Assembly: GCA_012728315.1 (NCBI GenBank)
Contig: JAAYFI010000045.1
Coordinates: 1-39,159, forward strand
From: Gammaproteobacteria bacterium
GTDB taxonomy: Bacteria > Pseudomonadota > Gammaproteobacteria > Pseudomonadales > Pseudomonadaceae
Direction: 5' to 3'
Length of the DNA stretch: 39,159 nt
A program made the translations under genes and the position numbers. Positions 1-9,770 of this stretch are shown in pieces. A model generated the notes under the pieces. It was not told where the DNA came from and searched no databases. It was given only the letters and a program-made list of their open reading frames with translations. Position 1 is the stretch's first letter; each line of letters begins with the position of its first letter.

Positions 1-359
1 ACGCACCAAGCTAAAAACCACTAAACCCTGATTAGGTGACACATTCTCTTAGGGTTCAATCTTAATTTAAAACCCTGCAAGCAGCGCAAGCCTCGCGCAC
101 TCTACCCAGCGATTCTCTAACTGTTTAATACAGTTGCGCTTTTCAAGGCATGCAGAGCACGATACTTTATCTGCTCGTTAACAGGTCGTCCAAATTATTG
201 AGCACGTTAAGTCCCGCAGCGAGAAGCCGGTTCAATAACCGAAAGAGGCGCACATACTCTTTGTTTATTGTATGTGCAGCGGCAAGAAGCCATAACAGCA
301 ATCACAATCGGTGCGCAGCCTGCGCCCCACTGACTCAACCAGAGAGGCCTTAATCGCGA
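1..359. other. Gene-free stretch, no convincing feature
   Basis: I see no supportable gene here. The open frame at 150-353 on the plus strand has low-complexity composition (many R, S, N, C) and no recognisable domain, so I treat it as noise. Two small dyads are visible: AACTGT/ACAGTT around 119-135 and GCACATAC/GTATGTGC around 250-277. The second lies downstream of the DMT permease, which ends at 360 on the minus strand, but it has no T-run on either side, so a terminator role is only a guess. Confidence 0.5.
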
Positions 360-1247
360 TTATTGGCCAGCCCAGACCGGTCGCTGCCAGCGCTCAGATA
401 AAAGCACACCAAACAAGGTCAAGCCACCACCCAGGGCATGGTACAGCGCCAGTTGTTCAGACAGCACCAGCGCGGCAATAATGAGCGTGAGGATCGGCAT
501 CAAATTAAAGAATACCGCCGTGCGGCTCGGTCCTAACAAACGTACCGCACGCATCCACGCTAAAGGCGCTGCGATTGAAGCAAACACGCAGGCAAACAGC
601 ACCAAGGGTAAGTTGGCACTGTTCAAGCCCGCTTTTTCTGAGAAGTAGAACAGCGGAAACAATACGACAATCGCCACCACGATTTGCAAATAAAGTAACT
701 GCAACGCAGGAATCTCCATCTGCCAGTACTTCAACAAGGTGCTGTACAGCGCATAGGCTAACGTAGCAATCAACATCATCGCATCGCCCATGTTAATACC
801 TTGTTGCATGAGACTGGCCAAATCGCCATGACTGACCACCAGTAGCACGCCGAAAAACGAACATATCGCCCCCACTATTGCCCCCATGGTTAAGCGTTGC
901 CCCAAAGCAATAATGGCCATGCCTAAAGACATCATCGGCATTAGCGATAAAATAATGCCCATATTAGTCGCGGAGGTTTTTGGCGCAGCAAAATAAGCAA
1001 GGCTTTGATAGATCGCCATGCCCAACACACCCAGCACACATATTTTCAACAGATGCGGACGAATATTGGCCCAGTTATGGATCACCGAACGCAATATAAA
1101 TGGCGTAAACAACACACCAGCAAAAAGCCAGCGATAAAATCCGACTTCGGCAGGAAAAATAACACCGACCGTCATTTTATTCACGACGGTATTGGCCGAC
1201 CAAAATAACACCGCCAGCAATGGGAAAACGTACTGCACGTTAAGCAT
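360..1247 (-). CDS. DMT-superfamily permease (EamA family)
   Basis: This is a 295-residue, very hydrophobic protein. Its roughly ten membrane segments fall in two similar halves, as expected of two EamA domains, and family members are usually 280-310 residues. The second half keeps the typical stretch around AVRLLGPSRTAVFFNLMPI. Family members export or take up metabolites such as amino acids; the substrate cannot be read from the sequence. The ATG at 1247 has its AAAAAGG motif directly adjacent, which is too close. The in-frame GTG three codons later (1238) is better spaced from AAGGA, so translation may start there. The gene stands alone, separated from the dct cluster by a bidirectional terminator. 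Confidence 0.85.
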   Translation of the reverse strand: MLNVQYVFPLLAVLFWSANTVVNKMTVGVIFPAEVGFYRWLFAGVLFTPFILRSVIHNWANIRPHLLKICVLGVLGMAIYQSLAYFAAPKTSATNMGIILSLMPMMSLGMAIIALGQRLTMGAIVGAICSFFGVLLVVSHGDLASLMQQGINMGDAMMLIATLAYALYSTLLKYWQMEIPALQLLYLQIVVAIVVLFPLFYFSEKAGLNSANLPLVLFACVFASIAAPLAWMRAVRLLGPSRTAVFFNLMPILTLIIAALVLSEQLALYHALGGGLTLFGVLLSERWQRPVWAGQ

Positions 1248-1320
1248 CCTTTTTAATGGTGCGCCATTATCACCCTATCTTGCAGGGATGGCTCTCCAAC
1301 TTAACATCTCAGCTAAAGAA

Positions 1321-1352
1321 AAACGGCTGGAGCATAATGCTGCCAGCCGTTT
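1321..1352 (-). terminator. Bidirectional rho-independent terminator after dctM
   Basis: A 10-bp stem (AAACGGCTGG with CCAGCCGTTT) encloses a second short stem (AGCA/TGCT). T-runs lie on both sides: TTTTTT on the plus strand after 1350, and TTTTTCTTT on the minus strand. It sits 32 bases downstream of the dctM stop, so its main job is probably to end the dctPQM message. Confidence 0.85.
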
Positions 1353-1383
1353 TTTAACAGACTGAGTCAAGTGACCTCAGCGC

Positions 1384-2664
1384 TTACATCCCCAGTAAGT
1401 TCGGTAAGCCCATCGATACACTTGGCACGTAAGTCACTACCAGTAAGAAGCCCAGCAGAATCATCAGCCACGGCATCGCCGCCTTGATCACATCTGCCAA
1501 TGGCATCCCCGTCACCGCAGAGGTCACAAACAAGTTGAGCCCCACCGGCGGGGTGATCAAGCCGATCTCCATATTCACCACCATAATGATACCGAGGTGA
1601 ATCGGATCAATACCGAGCTGCACAGCAATCGGGAAGAGGATCGGTGCCAGAATCAAGATAATCGCTGATGGTTCCATAAAGGCGCCAGCAATCAGCAGGA
1701 CAATATTGACCACGAGCAAGAACATCCATGGCTGCAAACCAGCTTCCAACACCATCGCAGTGATTTGCTGCGGGATTTGCTCGGTGGTTAACACGTGCGC
1801 AAATAGCATGGCGTTGGCAATAATGAACATCAACATGATGGTCAGCTTCGCTGATTCCAACACAACCTTCGGCGCTTCAGTGATGCGCATGTCTTTGTAG
1901 ACAAACAAGGCAATAAAAGCTGAATACACTGCAGCCACGGCAGCCGCCTCTGTGGGGGTAAACATCCCTGAGTAAATACCACCCAAGATGATCACCATCA
2001 GCAGCAAGCCCCATACCGCCTTACGTGCAGCGCTCAGCCATTCGCGAAAGCTGGCACGCGGCAATGCCGGCAGATTTTTCTTCACTGCAATAATGTAAAT
2101 CGCCACCATTAATACCAGACCCAACAAGGTGCCTGGCACAACACCGGCCATAAACAAGGTACCCACCGAGGTTTCCGTAGCAGCGGCATAGACAACCATT
2201 ACCACCGATGGCGGAATCAAAATACCCAGCGTACCGGCGTTAGTGACAATCCCCGCAGCAAAGGCCTGCGGATAACCTGAACGCACCATACCGGCAATAG
2301 CAATAGAACCAACAGCCGCAACCGTGGCCGGGCTAGAGCCCGACAATGCTGCAAACAGCATGCACGCTAATACCGCACCAATCGCCAAACCACCACGGAT
2401 ATGACCCACAGTGGCATTGGCAAAGTCAATTAAGCGCCGCGCCACCCCACCGGTGGTCATAAATGAGCCGGCTAATAAAAAGAAGGGAATCGCCAGTAAC
2501 GTGTAATGCTCACTGGTTTCAAACAGCTTAATGGCCAGCGAGCGCACTGAGTCTGGGCTGAATAAAATAATGGTAACCGAACCTGCCAAACCCAGCGATA
2601 CAGCAACAGGAACGCCAATAAACATCAGCAGGAATAATGCTAAAAACAGAAATAGAATCGTCAT
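1384..2664 (-). CDS. dctM: TRAP C4-dicarboxylate transporter, large permease DctM
   Basis: DctM is the translocating membrane subunit of the tripartite ATP-independent periplasmic transporter, which imports succinate, fumarate and malate using an ion gradient. The protein is 426 residues, the usual length, and is almost entirely membrane helices. Family-typical stretches are visible: LAIPFFLLAGSFMTTGG near residue 57, the ALSGSSPATVAAVGSIA loop near 107, and EIGLITPPVGLNLFV near the C-terminus. The start codon overlaps the dctQ stop by one base, indicating translational coupling. dctQ and dctP are upstream, with the cognate regulators dctBD beyond them. Confidence 0.95.
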   Translation of the reverse strand: MTILFLFLALFLLMFIGVPVAVSLGLAGSVTIILFSPDSVRSLAIKLFETSEHYTLLAIPFFLLAGSFMTTGGVARRLIDFANATVGHIRGGLAIGAVLACMLFAALSGSSPATVAAVGSIAIAGMVRSGYPQAFAAGIVTNAGTLGILIPPSVVMVVYAAATETSVGTLFMAGVVPGTLLGLVLMVAIYIIAVKKNLPALPRASFREWLSAARKAVWGLLLMVIILGGIYSGMFTPTEAAAVAAVYSAFIALFVYKDMRITEAPKVVLESAKLTIMLMFIIANAMLFAHVLTTEQIPQQITAMVLEAGLQPWMFLLVVNIVLLIAGAFMEPSAIILILAPILFPIAVQLGIDPIHLGIIMVVNMEIGLITPPVGLNLFVTSAVTGMPLADVIKAAMPWLMILLGFLLVVTYVPSVSMGLPNLLGM

Positions 2665-3305
2665 TATTTAGACTCCTCAGTCTCTGACAGTTTCAGCGCA
2701 TCTGCAGCTTCATCAGCCAAACCTAAGCCCAGCTGCTGGTGACGAATAATTCTCACGAAAATCTCAGCAAAACGGATAAACACCAGAATAAAGCCAATCG
2801 GCACAATCATCGCAATATGCCATTGCTTAACACCCATTTGACCTAAATCATCGGCACCAATGGATGCCTGCAGCAAGGTGCCAATCCACTCAAAGCTGGC
2901 CACGCTTAAAAGCCCTGCATAGCCTAGGCAGAAGAGGCAGGCAATGATTGCAATAATACGCTGCGTCGGCCGCGAAGTGAGTTTAACTAATGCGTCAACA
3001 CCGATATGCCCACCAATGCGCACGCCATAAGCCAAACCAAAGAAAATCAACCAAGCAAACAATGCTTTAGTTAAGGCATTACTCCAAGTCATCGCTTGCA
3101 CGATATCTAAAATAAAATCGCCAATACTGTAAAAAAACTCAGACATACTTTCTGAACGCTCGGAAAAAAACTCACCCATTGCGTAAAAAAAAGTATAAAA
3201 GTTATTCAAAATCACATACACGAAGGTTACCAGCGTCATTGCCGCCAGCAATAAAACAATAAAACCTTCCTCAAAGCGATCCCAAATCAGGCGTATAGCA
3301 TTCAT
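2664..3305 (-). CDS. dctQ: TRAP C4-dicarboxylate transporter, small permease DctQ
   Basis: DctQ is the small integral-membrane subunit of the DctPQM transporter. I place the start at the ATG at 3305 (MNAIRLIWDRFEEGF...). The open frame extends 20 codons further upstream, but that part runs into an intercistronic hairpin, and Pseudomonas DctQ proteins as I recall them begin with this motif. A GGGGGA stretch lies upstream of this ATG. The product is 213 residues with four hydrophobic segments, and keeps the LIFFGLAYGVRIGGHIGVD region typical of the family. The long loop between the first two helices is rich in Phe, Ser and Glu. Confidence 0.9.
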   Translation of the reverse strand: MNAIRLIWDRFEEGFIVLLLAAMTLVTFVYVILNNFYTFFYAMGEFFSERSESMSEFFYSIGDFILDIVQAMTWSNALTKALFAWLIFFGLAYGVRIGGHIGVDALVKLTSRPTQRIIAIIACLFCLGYAGLLSVASFEWIGTLLQASIGADDLGQMGVKQWHIAMIVPIGFILVFIRFAEIFVRIIRHQQLGLGLADEAADALKLSETEESK

Positions 3306-3357
3306 AAATATTTCCCCCGAAACGGATAGCACCACATCAGTCGGCAATTTAGCGCCA

Positions 3358-3389
3358 ATCTCCACACAGCCCTAAGACTGCGTGGAGAT
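3358..3389 (-). promoter_or_regulatory. Intercistronic hairpin between dctP and dctQ
   Basis: Arms 3358-3369 and 3378-3389 form a 12-bp stem around an 8-base loop. Eleven positions are Watson-Crick. The remaining one (3366/3381) is an A-C mismatch on the plus strand but a U-G wobble in the minus-strand RNA, so the helix is continuous only in the dct message. It begins just past the dctP stop and no long T-run follows. A partial terminator or a 3'-end stabiliser that makes dctP mRNA more abundant than dctQM is a reasonable inference. Confidence 0.65.
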
Positions 3390-3397
3390 TTTCCGTG

Positions 3398-4402
<1,005 letters not shown>

Positions 4403-4485
4403 TTACTTTGAATAGTCAGTGCCGCACCAAGCGACATGTATTTATATTTATAAGGCATGCGACAAGCTCGCGCCATTGATCTATA

Positions 4486-4503
4486 ACGCAAGTTGCATAC
4501 CTA
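4486..4503 (-). promoter_or_regulatory. Putative sigma-54 promoter of dctPQM
   Basis: On the minus strand the sequence AGGTATG-CAAC-TTGCG has the invariant GG (4501-4500) and GC (4489-4488) separated by exactly ten bases, as sigma-54 promoters require. It lies about 95 bases upstream of the dctP ATG. The neighbouring regulator DctD is a sigma-54 activator, which fits. The -24 box is imperfect against TGGCACG. A second candidate nearby (TGGCGCG around 4470-4476) has a better -24 but no GC at the right distance. Confidence 0.6.
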
Positions 4504-4551
4504 CTTTTAAATCATACAACTAAAGTCGCGACAAAGATGTATTAACCTGTG

Positions 4552-4575
4552 CAACCACTCAGCAATTTGCACGAA
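4552..4575 (-). promoter_or_regulatory. Possible DctD upstream activating site
   Basis: An inverted repeat, GTGCAA with TTGCAC separated by about twelve bases, lies 50-90 bases upstream of the putative -24/-12 promoter of dctP, at the distance typical of enhancer sites for sigma-54 activators. The assignment rests only on symmetry and position. Confidence 0.35.
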
Positions 4576-4584
4576 AAGAGGAAA

Positions 4585-4614
4585 CCAAAAAGAAACATTG
4601 GCGAATAATCGCCA
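4585..4614 (-). terminator. Terminator after dctD
   Basis: On the minus strand a 6-bp stem (TGGCGA/TCGCCA, 4599-4614) with a four-base loop is followed by AATGTTTCTTTTT. It begins four bases beyond the dctD stop and separates dctBD from the dctPQM promoter. Confidence 0.65.
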
Positions 4615-4617
4615 CCC

Positions 4618-5997
4618 CTAGCCAACAGGTGGCGGATTTTCGCCAGCACTGATAAAGGTTAAGCCATATTTGCGTAATTTATCGTGTAAGGTTTTGCGTG
4701 GCACCTGTAAAGCTTCCGCCACTTCTCGTAACGAATAATGCGGATTGTTTAACTCGCTTACAATTAAGCTGCGCTCAAAAGCTTCCACCTGCTCGCTTAA
4801 TGACTGATCTGCAAGTGAAAAGTTCGCAGGCAGTGCTCCCGGCTTAATCGCCAAATCAAGCCCTAAAGCAAAACGCTCTGCAGCATTTTGCAGCTCTCGC
4901 ACATTACCAGGCCAGTCATGCCCCAACAACTGCGCACGTATCGCGGCTGACAATGCCGGCTCAGCAATAGCGTACTTTTCACAGGCGGCACTTACAAAGT
5001 GTTGAAATAACGGCAAAATATCCTCGCTGCGTTGCCGCAAAGCCGGGATATTAATTTGCGCAACATTGAGTCGATAATATAAGTCGGCGCGAAAACGACC
5101 GGCATCCGCAGCGCCTAAAAGGTCTTCCTTGGTGGCTGCAATCACGCGAATATCTAATGGAATCAATTGATTGGAGCCCACCCGCTCCACCACCCGTTCT
5201 TGTAATAAACGCAAGAGTTTGACTTGTACATCAAGACTCATGCTTTCGATTTCATCAAGAAAGACCGTGCCACCATTGGCATATTCAAACTTACCAATGC
5301 GGCGTTTTTGCGCACCCGTAAAAGCTCCACTTTCATGGCCAAATAATTCGCTCTCAATCACGGTTTCAGCGAGCGCGCCAGCATTAATGGCTACAAAAGG
5401 AGCGGCACTGCGCGACGATAGATCATGCAGCGCACGCGCCACCACTTCTTTGCCACTACCGGTCTCACCTAAAATCAATACATCAGCCTGAATGGTAGCT
5501 AAAGCACTGACTTGCTCGCGCAAACGCTGCACTGCTGCAGACTGACCTAATAAGCGCTCACCCAACACCCTCTGCTCCGCCAAAGCCAGACGCAATGAAC
5601 GGTTTTCTAGCACTAAACGTCGCACTTCCAAGGCTCGACGCACACTGTCAAGCAACAGCTCGCTGGCAAAAGGTTTTTGTAAAAAATCATAGGCACCAAT
5701 GCGCATCGCCTGCACCGCCAAAGGCACATCGCCATGCCCGGTAATCAGCAATACCGGCAATTGGTTATCGAACTGGTGCAAGCGCTCCAACAACTCAAGC
5801 CCATCCATACCTGGCATGCGGATATCAGTAACCAAGACCCCGGCCCATTCAGGTGGCAATGCTTCAAGAATGCCTTGAGCACTGCCATAGCTCTGCACGC
5901 GCAGCCCGGCCAAATCAAAGGTTTGCGACAAGGCTGTACGCAAATGCACATCATCATCGAGCAGTACAACATCGGTTTCATGGCTGATCTGCATCAT
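4618..5997 (-). CDS. dctD: C4-dicarboxylate response regulator DctD (sigma-54 activator)
   Basis: This NtrC-family activator is expected to switch on dctPQM when phosphorylated by DctB. The 459 residues show three domains. The N-terminal receiver has its acidic pocket at D14-D16 and the phospho-acceptor D58 in VTDIRMPGMDG. The central AAA+ domain (about 140-370) carries the Walker A GETGSGKE, the sigma-54-contacting GAFTGA loop and a GNVRELQN C-terminal motif. The Fis-type helix-turn-helix ends the protein (LREVAEALQVPRKTLHDKL). Its start overlaps the dctB stop by four bases, so the two genes are co-translated. Confidence 0.95.
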   Translation of the reverse strand: MMQISHETDVVLLDDDVHLRTALSQTFDLAGLRVQSYGSAQGILEALPPEWAGVLVTDIRMPGMDGLELLERLHQFDNQLPVLLITGHGDVPLAVQAMRIGAYDFLQKPFASELLLDSVRRALEVRRLVLENRSLRLALAEQRVLGERLLGQSAAVQRLREQVSALATIQADVLILGETGSGKEVVARALHDLSSRSAAPFVAINAGALAETVIESELFGHESGAFTGAQKRRIGKFEYANGGTVFLDEIESMSLDVQVKLLRLLQERVVERVGSNQLIPLDIRVIAATKEDLLGAADAGRFRADLYYRLNVAQINIPALRQRSEDILPLFQHFVSAACEKYAIAEPALSAAIRAQLLGHDWPGNVRELQNAAERFALGLDLAIKPGALPANFSLADQSLSEQVEAFERSLIVSELNNPHYSLREVAEALQVPRKTLHDKLRKYGLTFISAGENPPPVG

Positions 5998-7793
5998 GCA
6001 AAATGGTCCTCGTTTGAACGTAAATTCACTGATGATGGTATCTCGCGTAAATATAAAGTCACTTCGGCGCCACCATCGGGGTGATTGGCAAATACTAAAC
6101 GCCCCTTTAAGGCTTTAATCAGCATTTCACAAATCGCCAAGCCCAACCCCAAGCCGCGCGCACTGGTTTTGGTTGTGTAAAAAGGCTCACAGGCTTGCAA
6201 TAAGGCTTCTGCACTAAAGCCTGGACCATTATCGCGCAAGGTCAAAATCACCCAACCGTCTTGTACTTGTGTATGCAGCCATATACGCCGTGGTGAGCCC
6301 CTTTCGCTGAGGGCATCCAGAGCATTACTGATTAAATTACTCAATACCTGGCGCAAGCGTGTTTCACCGGCTTCCACCCATAAGGTTGCATCTGGAATAT
6401 CCCGAATAATCTCCACCTGCATGCTGCGCTGTCGATTGGCGCTCAACGCTAGCGCATCATCAATAGCAGGCTGCAATGCCACATGCTCTGAGGCCAGTCG
6501 ATCACGACGGGCAAAAGCACGCAAATGGCTAATAATCGACGCCATACGCTCGGTTAACTGCGCCACCAAGCTTAAATTATTATGCACTTCAGCGAAGCGT
6601 TGCTGCTCCAGTAAAATCTTTGCATTATCGGTATAGCTACGAATGGCTGCTAAAGGCTGATTGAGCTCATGACTGATACTCGCCGACATAATGCCCAACG
6701 CTGATAGCTTACCCGCTTGCACCAACTCATCCTGCGCTTGCACCAACTCTTGCTGTGCGGACTCACGCTCTAAAACCTCTTGTTTAAGCCTGCTATTTAG
6801 AGTTTGTAAGTCTTGCGTGCGCATCCGTACATTGTCTTCCAGCACACTTTTCGCCTGTGCATCCATGGCAATACGCTCAAGGTAATGACGTCGGCGCTGC
6901 ATCAACAGACCTAAAATCAATAACACAGCCAGCAATGAAGCCGTCACCACCGCCATTGCAGTACTCACCGGCTCATTAATAAGGCGTTGCGGCGCGAGAA
7001 TACTCACTTGCCAGCCCGTCTTATCCAGGCGCTTATCAATGGTTAACCAGTCCCGTTGGTTAAGATTAATACGCGCAGGCGTAATCGAGGGATAAGGTTG
7101 ATGCTCGATCACGCTGCGCTGTTCTTGTGCACTCAACTCTCGGGTGGCGGTAAAACGCCAGTCTGCATTCGACGTTAGAATCACCACACCATTTTGATCG
7201 GTCACCAGCAACTGCTCAGGCGTTTGTCCCCAAAGCGTTTCGGTAAAATCTAAATCGACTTTCACGACAATCACGCCAATCACTGCGCCGTTGACATACA
7301 CCGCGTGAGCAAAATAATAGCCACGTTTAAAAGAGGTGTTTCCTAGACCAAAAAACACACCTGTCTCGCCTTGTAACGCATTACGAAAATAAGGACGAAA
7401 GGCAAAGTTATTGCCCACAAAACTATGCTCAGCCTCCCAGTTTGAGGCTGCTAGAGTGAGTCCTTGAGTGTCCATCAGATAAATAACATCAGCCCCAGTT
7501 TGCTGCTGAATTCGCTTCAATAAATGATTCGCAGTATCCAACGCCTCAGCGTCCATCGGCGCTAACAAAGCCCCTTGCACATTCGGCAGCCCTCCCAAAA
7601 TCTGCGGCAGCACTTCATAGCGCTGCAAAGTGCCGAGCAGATTCGCCACAAACAAATCGAGTGTTTGCCCGTTTTTACGCTGCAGGCCTTCTAAATAATA
7701 GCTTTCGACTAAACGCTGAATGGGCCAGAGCAAGGTTAGAAAAAAAAACGCCAACCATAATAAATTGCGCCAGCGTGGCTTTGCCAATGTCAT
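5994..7793 (-). CDS. dctB: C4-dicarboxylate sensor histidine kinase DctB
   Basis: DctB senses periplasmic C4-dicarboxylates and phosphorylates DctD. The 599-residue protein has an N-terminal membrane helix (about 10-30) and a large periplasmic PAS/Cache-type sensor up to about residue 275. A second helix (about 280-300) is followed by a coiled-coil linker. The H-box SISHELNQPLAAIRSY has H375 as phospho-acceptor. The C-terminal ATPase domain shows the N box LSNLISNALDAL, the G1 box DNGPGF and the G2 region GLGLGLAICEML. GGGGAAAA before the ATG supports the start. Gene order dctB-dctD-dctP-dctQ-dctM matches P. aeruginosa. Confidence 0.95.
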   Translation of the reverse strand: MTLAKPRWRNLLWLAFFFLTLLWPIQRLVESYYLEGLQRKNGQTLDLFVANLLGTLQRYEVLPQILGGLPNVQGALLAPMDAEALDTANHLLKRIQQQTGADVIYLMDTQGLTLAASNWEAEHSFVGNNFAFRPYFRNALQGETGVFFGLGNTSFKRGYYFAHAVYVNGAVIGVIVVKVDLDFTETLWGQTPEQLLVTDQNGVVILTSNADWRFTATRELSAQEQRSVIEHQPYPSITPARINLNQRDWLTIDKRLDKTGWQVSILAPQRLINEPVSTAMAVVTASLLAVLLILGLLMQRRRHYLERIAMDAQAKSVLEDNVRMRTQDLQTLNSRLKQEVLERESAQQELVQAQDELVQAGKLSALGIMSASISHELNQPLAAIRSYTDNAKILLEQQRFAEVHNNLSLVAQLTERMASIISHLRAFARRDRLASEHVALQPAIDDALALSANRQRSMQVEIIRDIPDATLWVEAGETRLRQVLSNLISNALDALSERGSPRRIWLHTQVQDGWVILTLRDNGPGFSAEALLQACEPFYTTKTSARGLGLGLAICEMLIKALKGRLVFANHPDGGAEVTLYLREIPSSVNLRSNEDHFA

Positions 7794-7804
7794 ACTTTTC
7801 CCCA

Positions 7805-7835
7805 GCGCCCACTGAACCTAAGACTTCAGTGGCGC
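7805..7835 (-). promoter_or_regulatory. Hairpin between the LysR gene and dctB
   Basis: CACTGAA and TTCAGTG form a 7-bp stem around an eight-base loop, flanked by GCGC/GCGC. It sits in the 69 bases between the LysR stop and the dctB start, ending close to the dctB ribosome-binding site. No T-run follows, so it is either a weak terminator for the LysR gene or a leader structure of dctB. Confidence 0.45.
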
Positions 7836-7862
7836 GCACTATTGTACTGTTGACCTAAACGG

Positions 7863-8744
7863 CTATTTAACTAACAGCCTAATTAAAGTTTTTACATATT
7901 CGGGTAACGCCTGTGAATCACGCACAATAATACTGCGCTCGCGTAAGGCCCAAGGCTCATCCAACTGGACGATTTTCAGATCCATGGTTTGCTGATGCCG
8001 TAACGCCGATGACTCTGGCATGATGCCAATACCAACCCCTGCTTCGATCATTCGACACATAGATTCAAAACCAAAGACCTGAATCCGCACATTAAGATCG
8101 CGCTGTAAGCTATCCACTTGATCTTTGAGGAACCTGATCAAACTCGAACCTTCTTGCAAACAAATATGTGGATAATCCAAAGTGGCTTCCAAGCCAATCG
8201 ATGGCAGATGCGCTAATGGATGCTCACTGTTGGTGGTCAGCACTAAACGATCGGTACTAAAATGAATCACTTCCAAGCCTTGTGCTCGAATAGGACCCGC
8301 CGTAATACCTATATCACTGGCACCCTCAGCCACACCACGCAACACCTCAAGGTTCACTCGCTCCTGTAAATCAATAGTCACCTTTGGATGCTGCACCATC
8401 AAAACAGCTAGGATTTCTGGCAAGAAATCAGTGACTGCCGTGGTGTTAGCAAAAATGCGGATATGCCCAGCTTGCTGATCACTAAACTCGGCTAACTCAT
8501 TTTGTAAATATTGCGTTTGCCGCAAAATAATCCGCGCATGCTTAAGCAATGTTGTCCCTGCCGCGGTTAACTCCACCCCTTGTGAATCGCGGTAGAGCAA
8601 GCGAATCCCCACCTGCTCTTCTAGCTTCTTAATTCGATTACTGGCGGCTGCCGTAGAAATAAATGACTTGCGCGCGGCTCGAGTCAGGCTCTGCACTTCT
8701 GCAATATGGATAAACAAGCGTAAATCAGCCAGATCAAAATGCAC
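7863..8744 (-). CDS. LysR-family transcriptional regulator
   Basis: The 293-residue protein has the LysR layout. The N-terminal winged helix-turn-helix includes LRLFIHIAEVQSLTRAARKSFISTAAASNRIKKLE (given here only as residues about 8-42). A linker helix and a two-lobed effector-binding domain start near residue 90 (GHIRIFANTTAVTDFLPEIL). The start is GTG, with AAGG about ten bases upstream. It is divergent from a TSUP permease across 214 bases, the classical arrangement for a LysR regulator controlling its neighbour. The effector is unknown. It could alternatively be related to dctB, which lies downstream on the same strand. Confidence 0.85.
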   Translation of the reverse strand: MHFDLADLRLFIHIAEVQSLTRAARKSFISTAAASNRIKKLEEQVGIRLLYRDSQGVELTAAGTTLLKHARIILRQTQYLQNELAEFSDQQAGHIRIFANTTAVTDFLPEILAVLMVQHPKVTIDLQERVNLEVLRGVAEGASDIGITAGPIRAQGLEVIHFSTDRLVLTTNSEHPLAHLPSIGLEATLDYPHICLQEGSSLIRFLKDQVDSLQRDLNVRIQVFGFESMCRMIEAGVGIGIMPESSALRHQQTMDLKIVQLDEPWALRERSIIVRDSQALPEYVKTLIRLLVK

Positions 8745-8958
8745 GGTTAAACGCCTTTAGTATTAATCAAAAGTTAACGCCCCATTAAAATAAAGCAGAT
8801 ATACAAAACGCTAAGCAATTGTCATGATGTTGCGGGCAAAATCAATACGTTTGCTAACGACTTAAACAAGCACCCAATCAGGTGCACGCTGTATCGACTC
8901 ATAGTACGCAGTTTACCTGCATGACTGAACCACCACCTAAAAAAGGCACTGCATTAAC

Positions 8959-9705
8959 GTGATCGACTTTATTATCAATATTGTAATGGGTGGTTTGCTG
9001 GGTGTATTTGGCGGTCTGCTGGGCATTGGTGGAGGCCTTTTTGCTATTCCAACCTTAAGTTTGATGTACGGCATGGATCAACAGTTGGCACAAGGTACAG
9101 CGCTGGCAATGGTCGTGCCCAATATTGTTTTAGGCATCTATAAATACAACCAGCGCAATAAAATTGATTGGAAAACTGCTGCCATCCTAGGCTTATGCGC
9201 TTTTACCTTATCGTGGCTCGGAGCGCTAATTGCCATCGATCTCGACCATCGCTCAATGCGTGAAATTTTTATTGGCTTTCTTATTTTCATTGCCATATGG
9301 AATGTTTTGCAGATGTTTGGCAAACGTGGCACCACCGGTTTGCGTCAACTCGCTTGGCCCTACTTTGCCGGACTGGGCAGCATCTCAGGCTTTTTAGGCG
9401 GCTTATTCGGGGTTGGCAGTGCAGTGATTGCCACCCCCGTGCTCACCATGTTTTTCGGTGCCACCCAAGTGGTCGCGCAAGGTTTATCTCTTGCCATTGC
9501 AGTGCCGACCACCGCTGCCACATTGGTCACCTACAGCGTGCACGGGCAAGTCGACTGGAGCACCGGCATCGCGATGGCCATCGGCGGCGTGTTAACGGTC
9601 AGTTACGGGGTACGCGCAGCGCACAGCTTGCCGCAACATATTTTGAAAATCATCTTCAGCATTTTTGTCTTGATCAGTGCCGCCCTATTGTACGGGCAGC
9701 TGTAA
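8959..9705 (+). CDS. TSUP-family permease (TauE/SafE-like)
   Basis: This is a 248-residue membrane protein with about eight hydrophobic segments and two internal repeats. The glycine-rich GGLLGVFGGLLGIGGGLFAIPTL near the N-terminus recurs as SGFLGGLFGVGSAVIATPVL in the middle, as in TauE/SafE (PF01925). Family members move sulfur-containing or small organic anions such as sulfite, sulfoacetate or thiosulfate. The substrate here is not readable. The start is GTG. The divergent LysR gene is the likely regulator. Confidence 0.8.
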   Translation: MIDFIINIVMGGLLGVFGGLLGIGGGLFAIPTLSLMYGMDQQLAQGTALAMVVPNIVLGIYKYNQRNKIDWKTAAILGLCAFTLSWLGALIAIDLDHRSMREIFIGFLIFIAIWNVLQMFGKRGTTGLRQLAWPYFAGLGSISGFLGGLFGVGSAVIATPVLTMFFGATQVVAQGLSLAIAVPTTAATLVTYSVHGQVDWSTGIAMAIGGVLTVSYGVRAAHSLPQHILKIIFSIFVLISAALLYGQL

Positions 9706-9718
9706 AGACGCAAAGCTG

Positions 9719-9749
9719 ACGGCTTATGAACCTTGCATTCATAAGCCGT
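9719..9749. terminator. Hairpin between convergent genes
   Basis: A perfect 12-bp stem (9719-9730 with 9738-9749, 7-base loop) lies between the convergent TSUP gene and the gene at 9771-10259. No T-run is present on either side, so intrinsic termination is not certain. Its position and strength suggest a bidirectional transcript end. Confidence 0.55.
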
Positions 9750-9770
9750 AAGACCCAGCAGTTGGCGGGT

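Noticed and set aside
150-353. 67-codon open frame at the left end
   Set aside because: Composition rich in R, S, N and C, no domain, no ribosome-binding site, and no neighbour that would explain it.
3306-3365. N-terminal extension of DctQ
   Set aside because: The extra 20 codons overlap the dctP-dctQ hairpin and do not match the family start.
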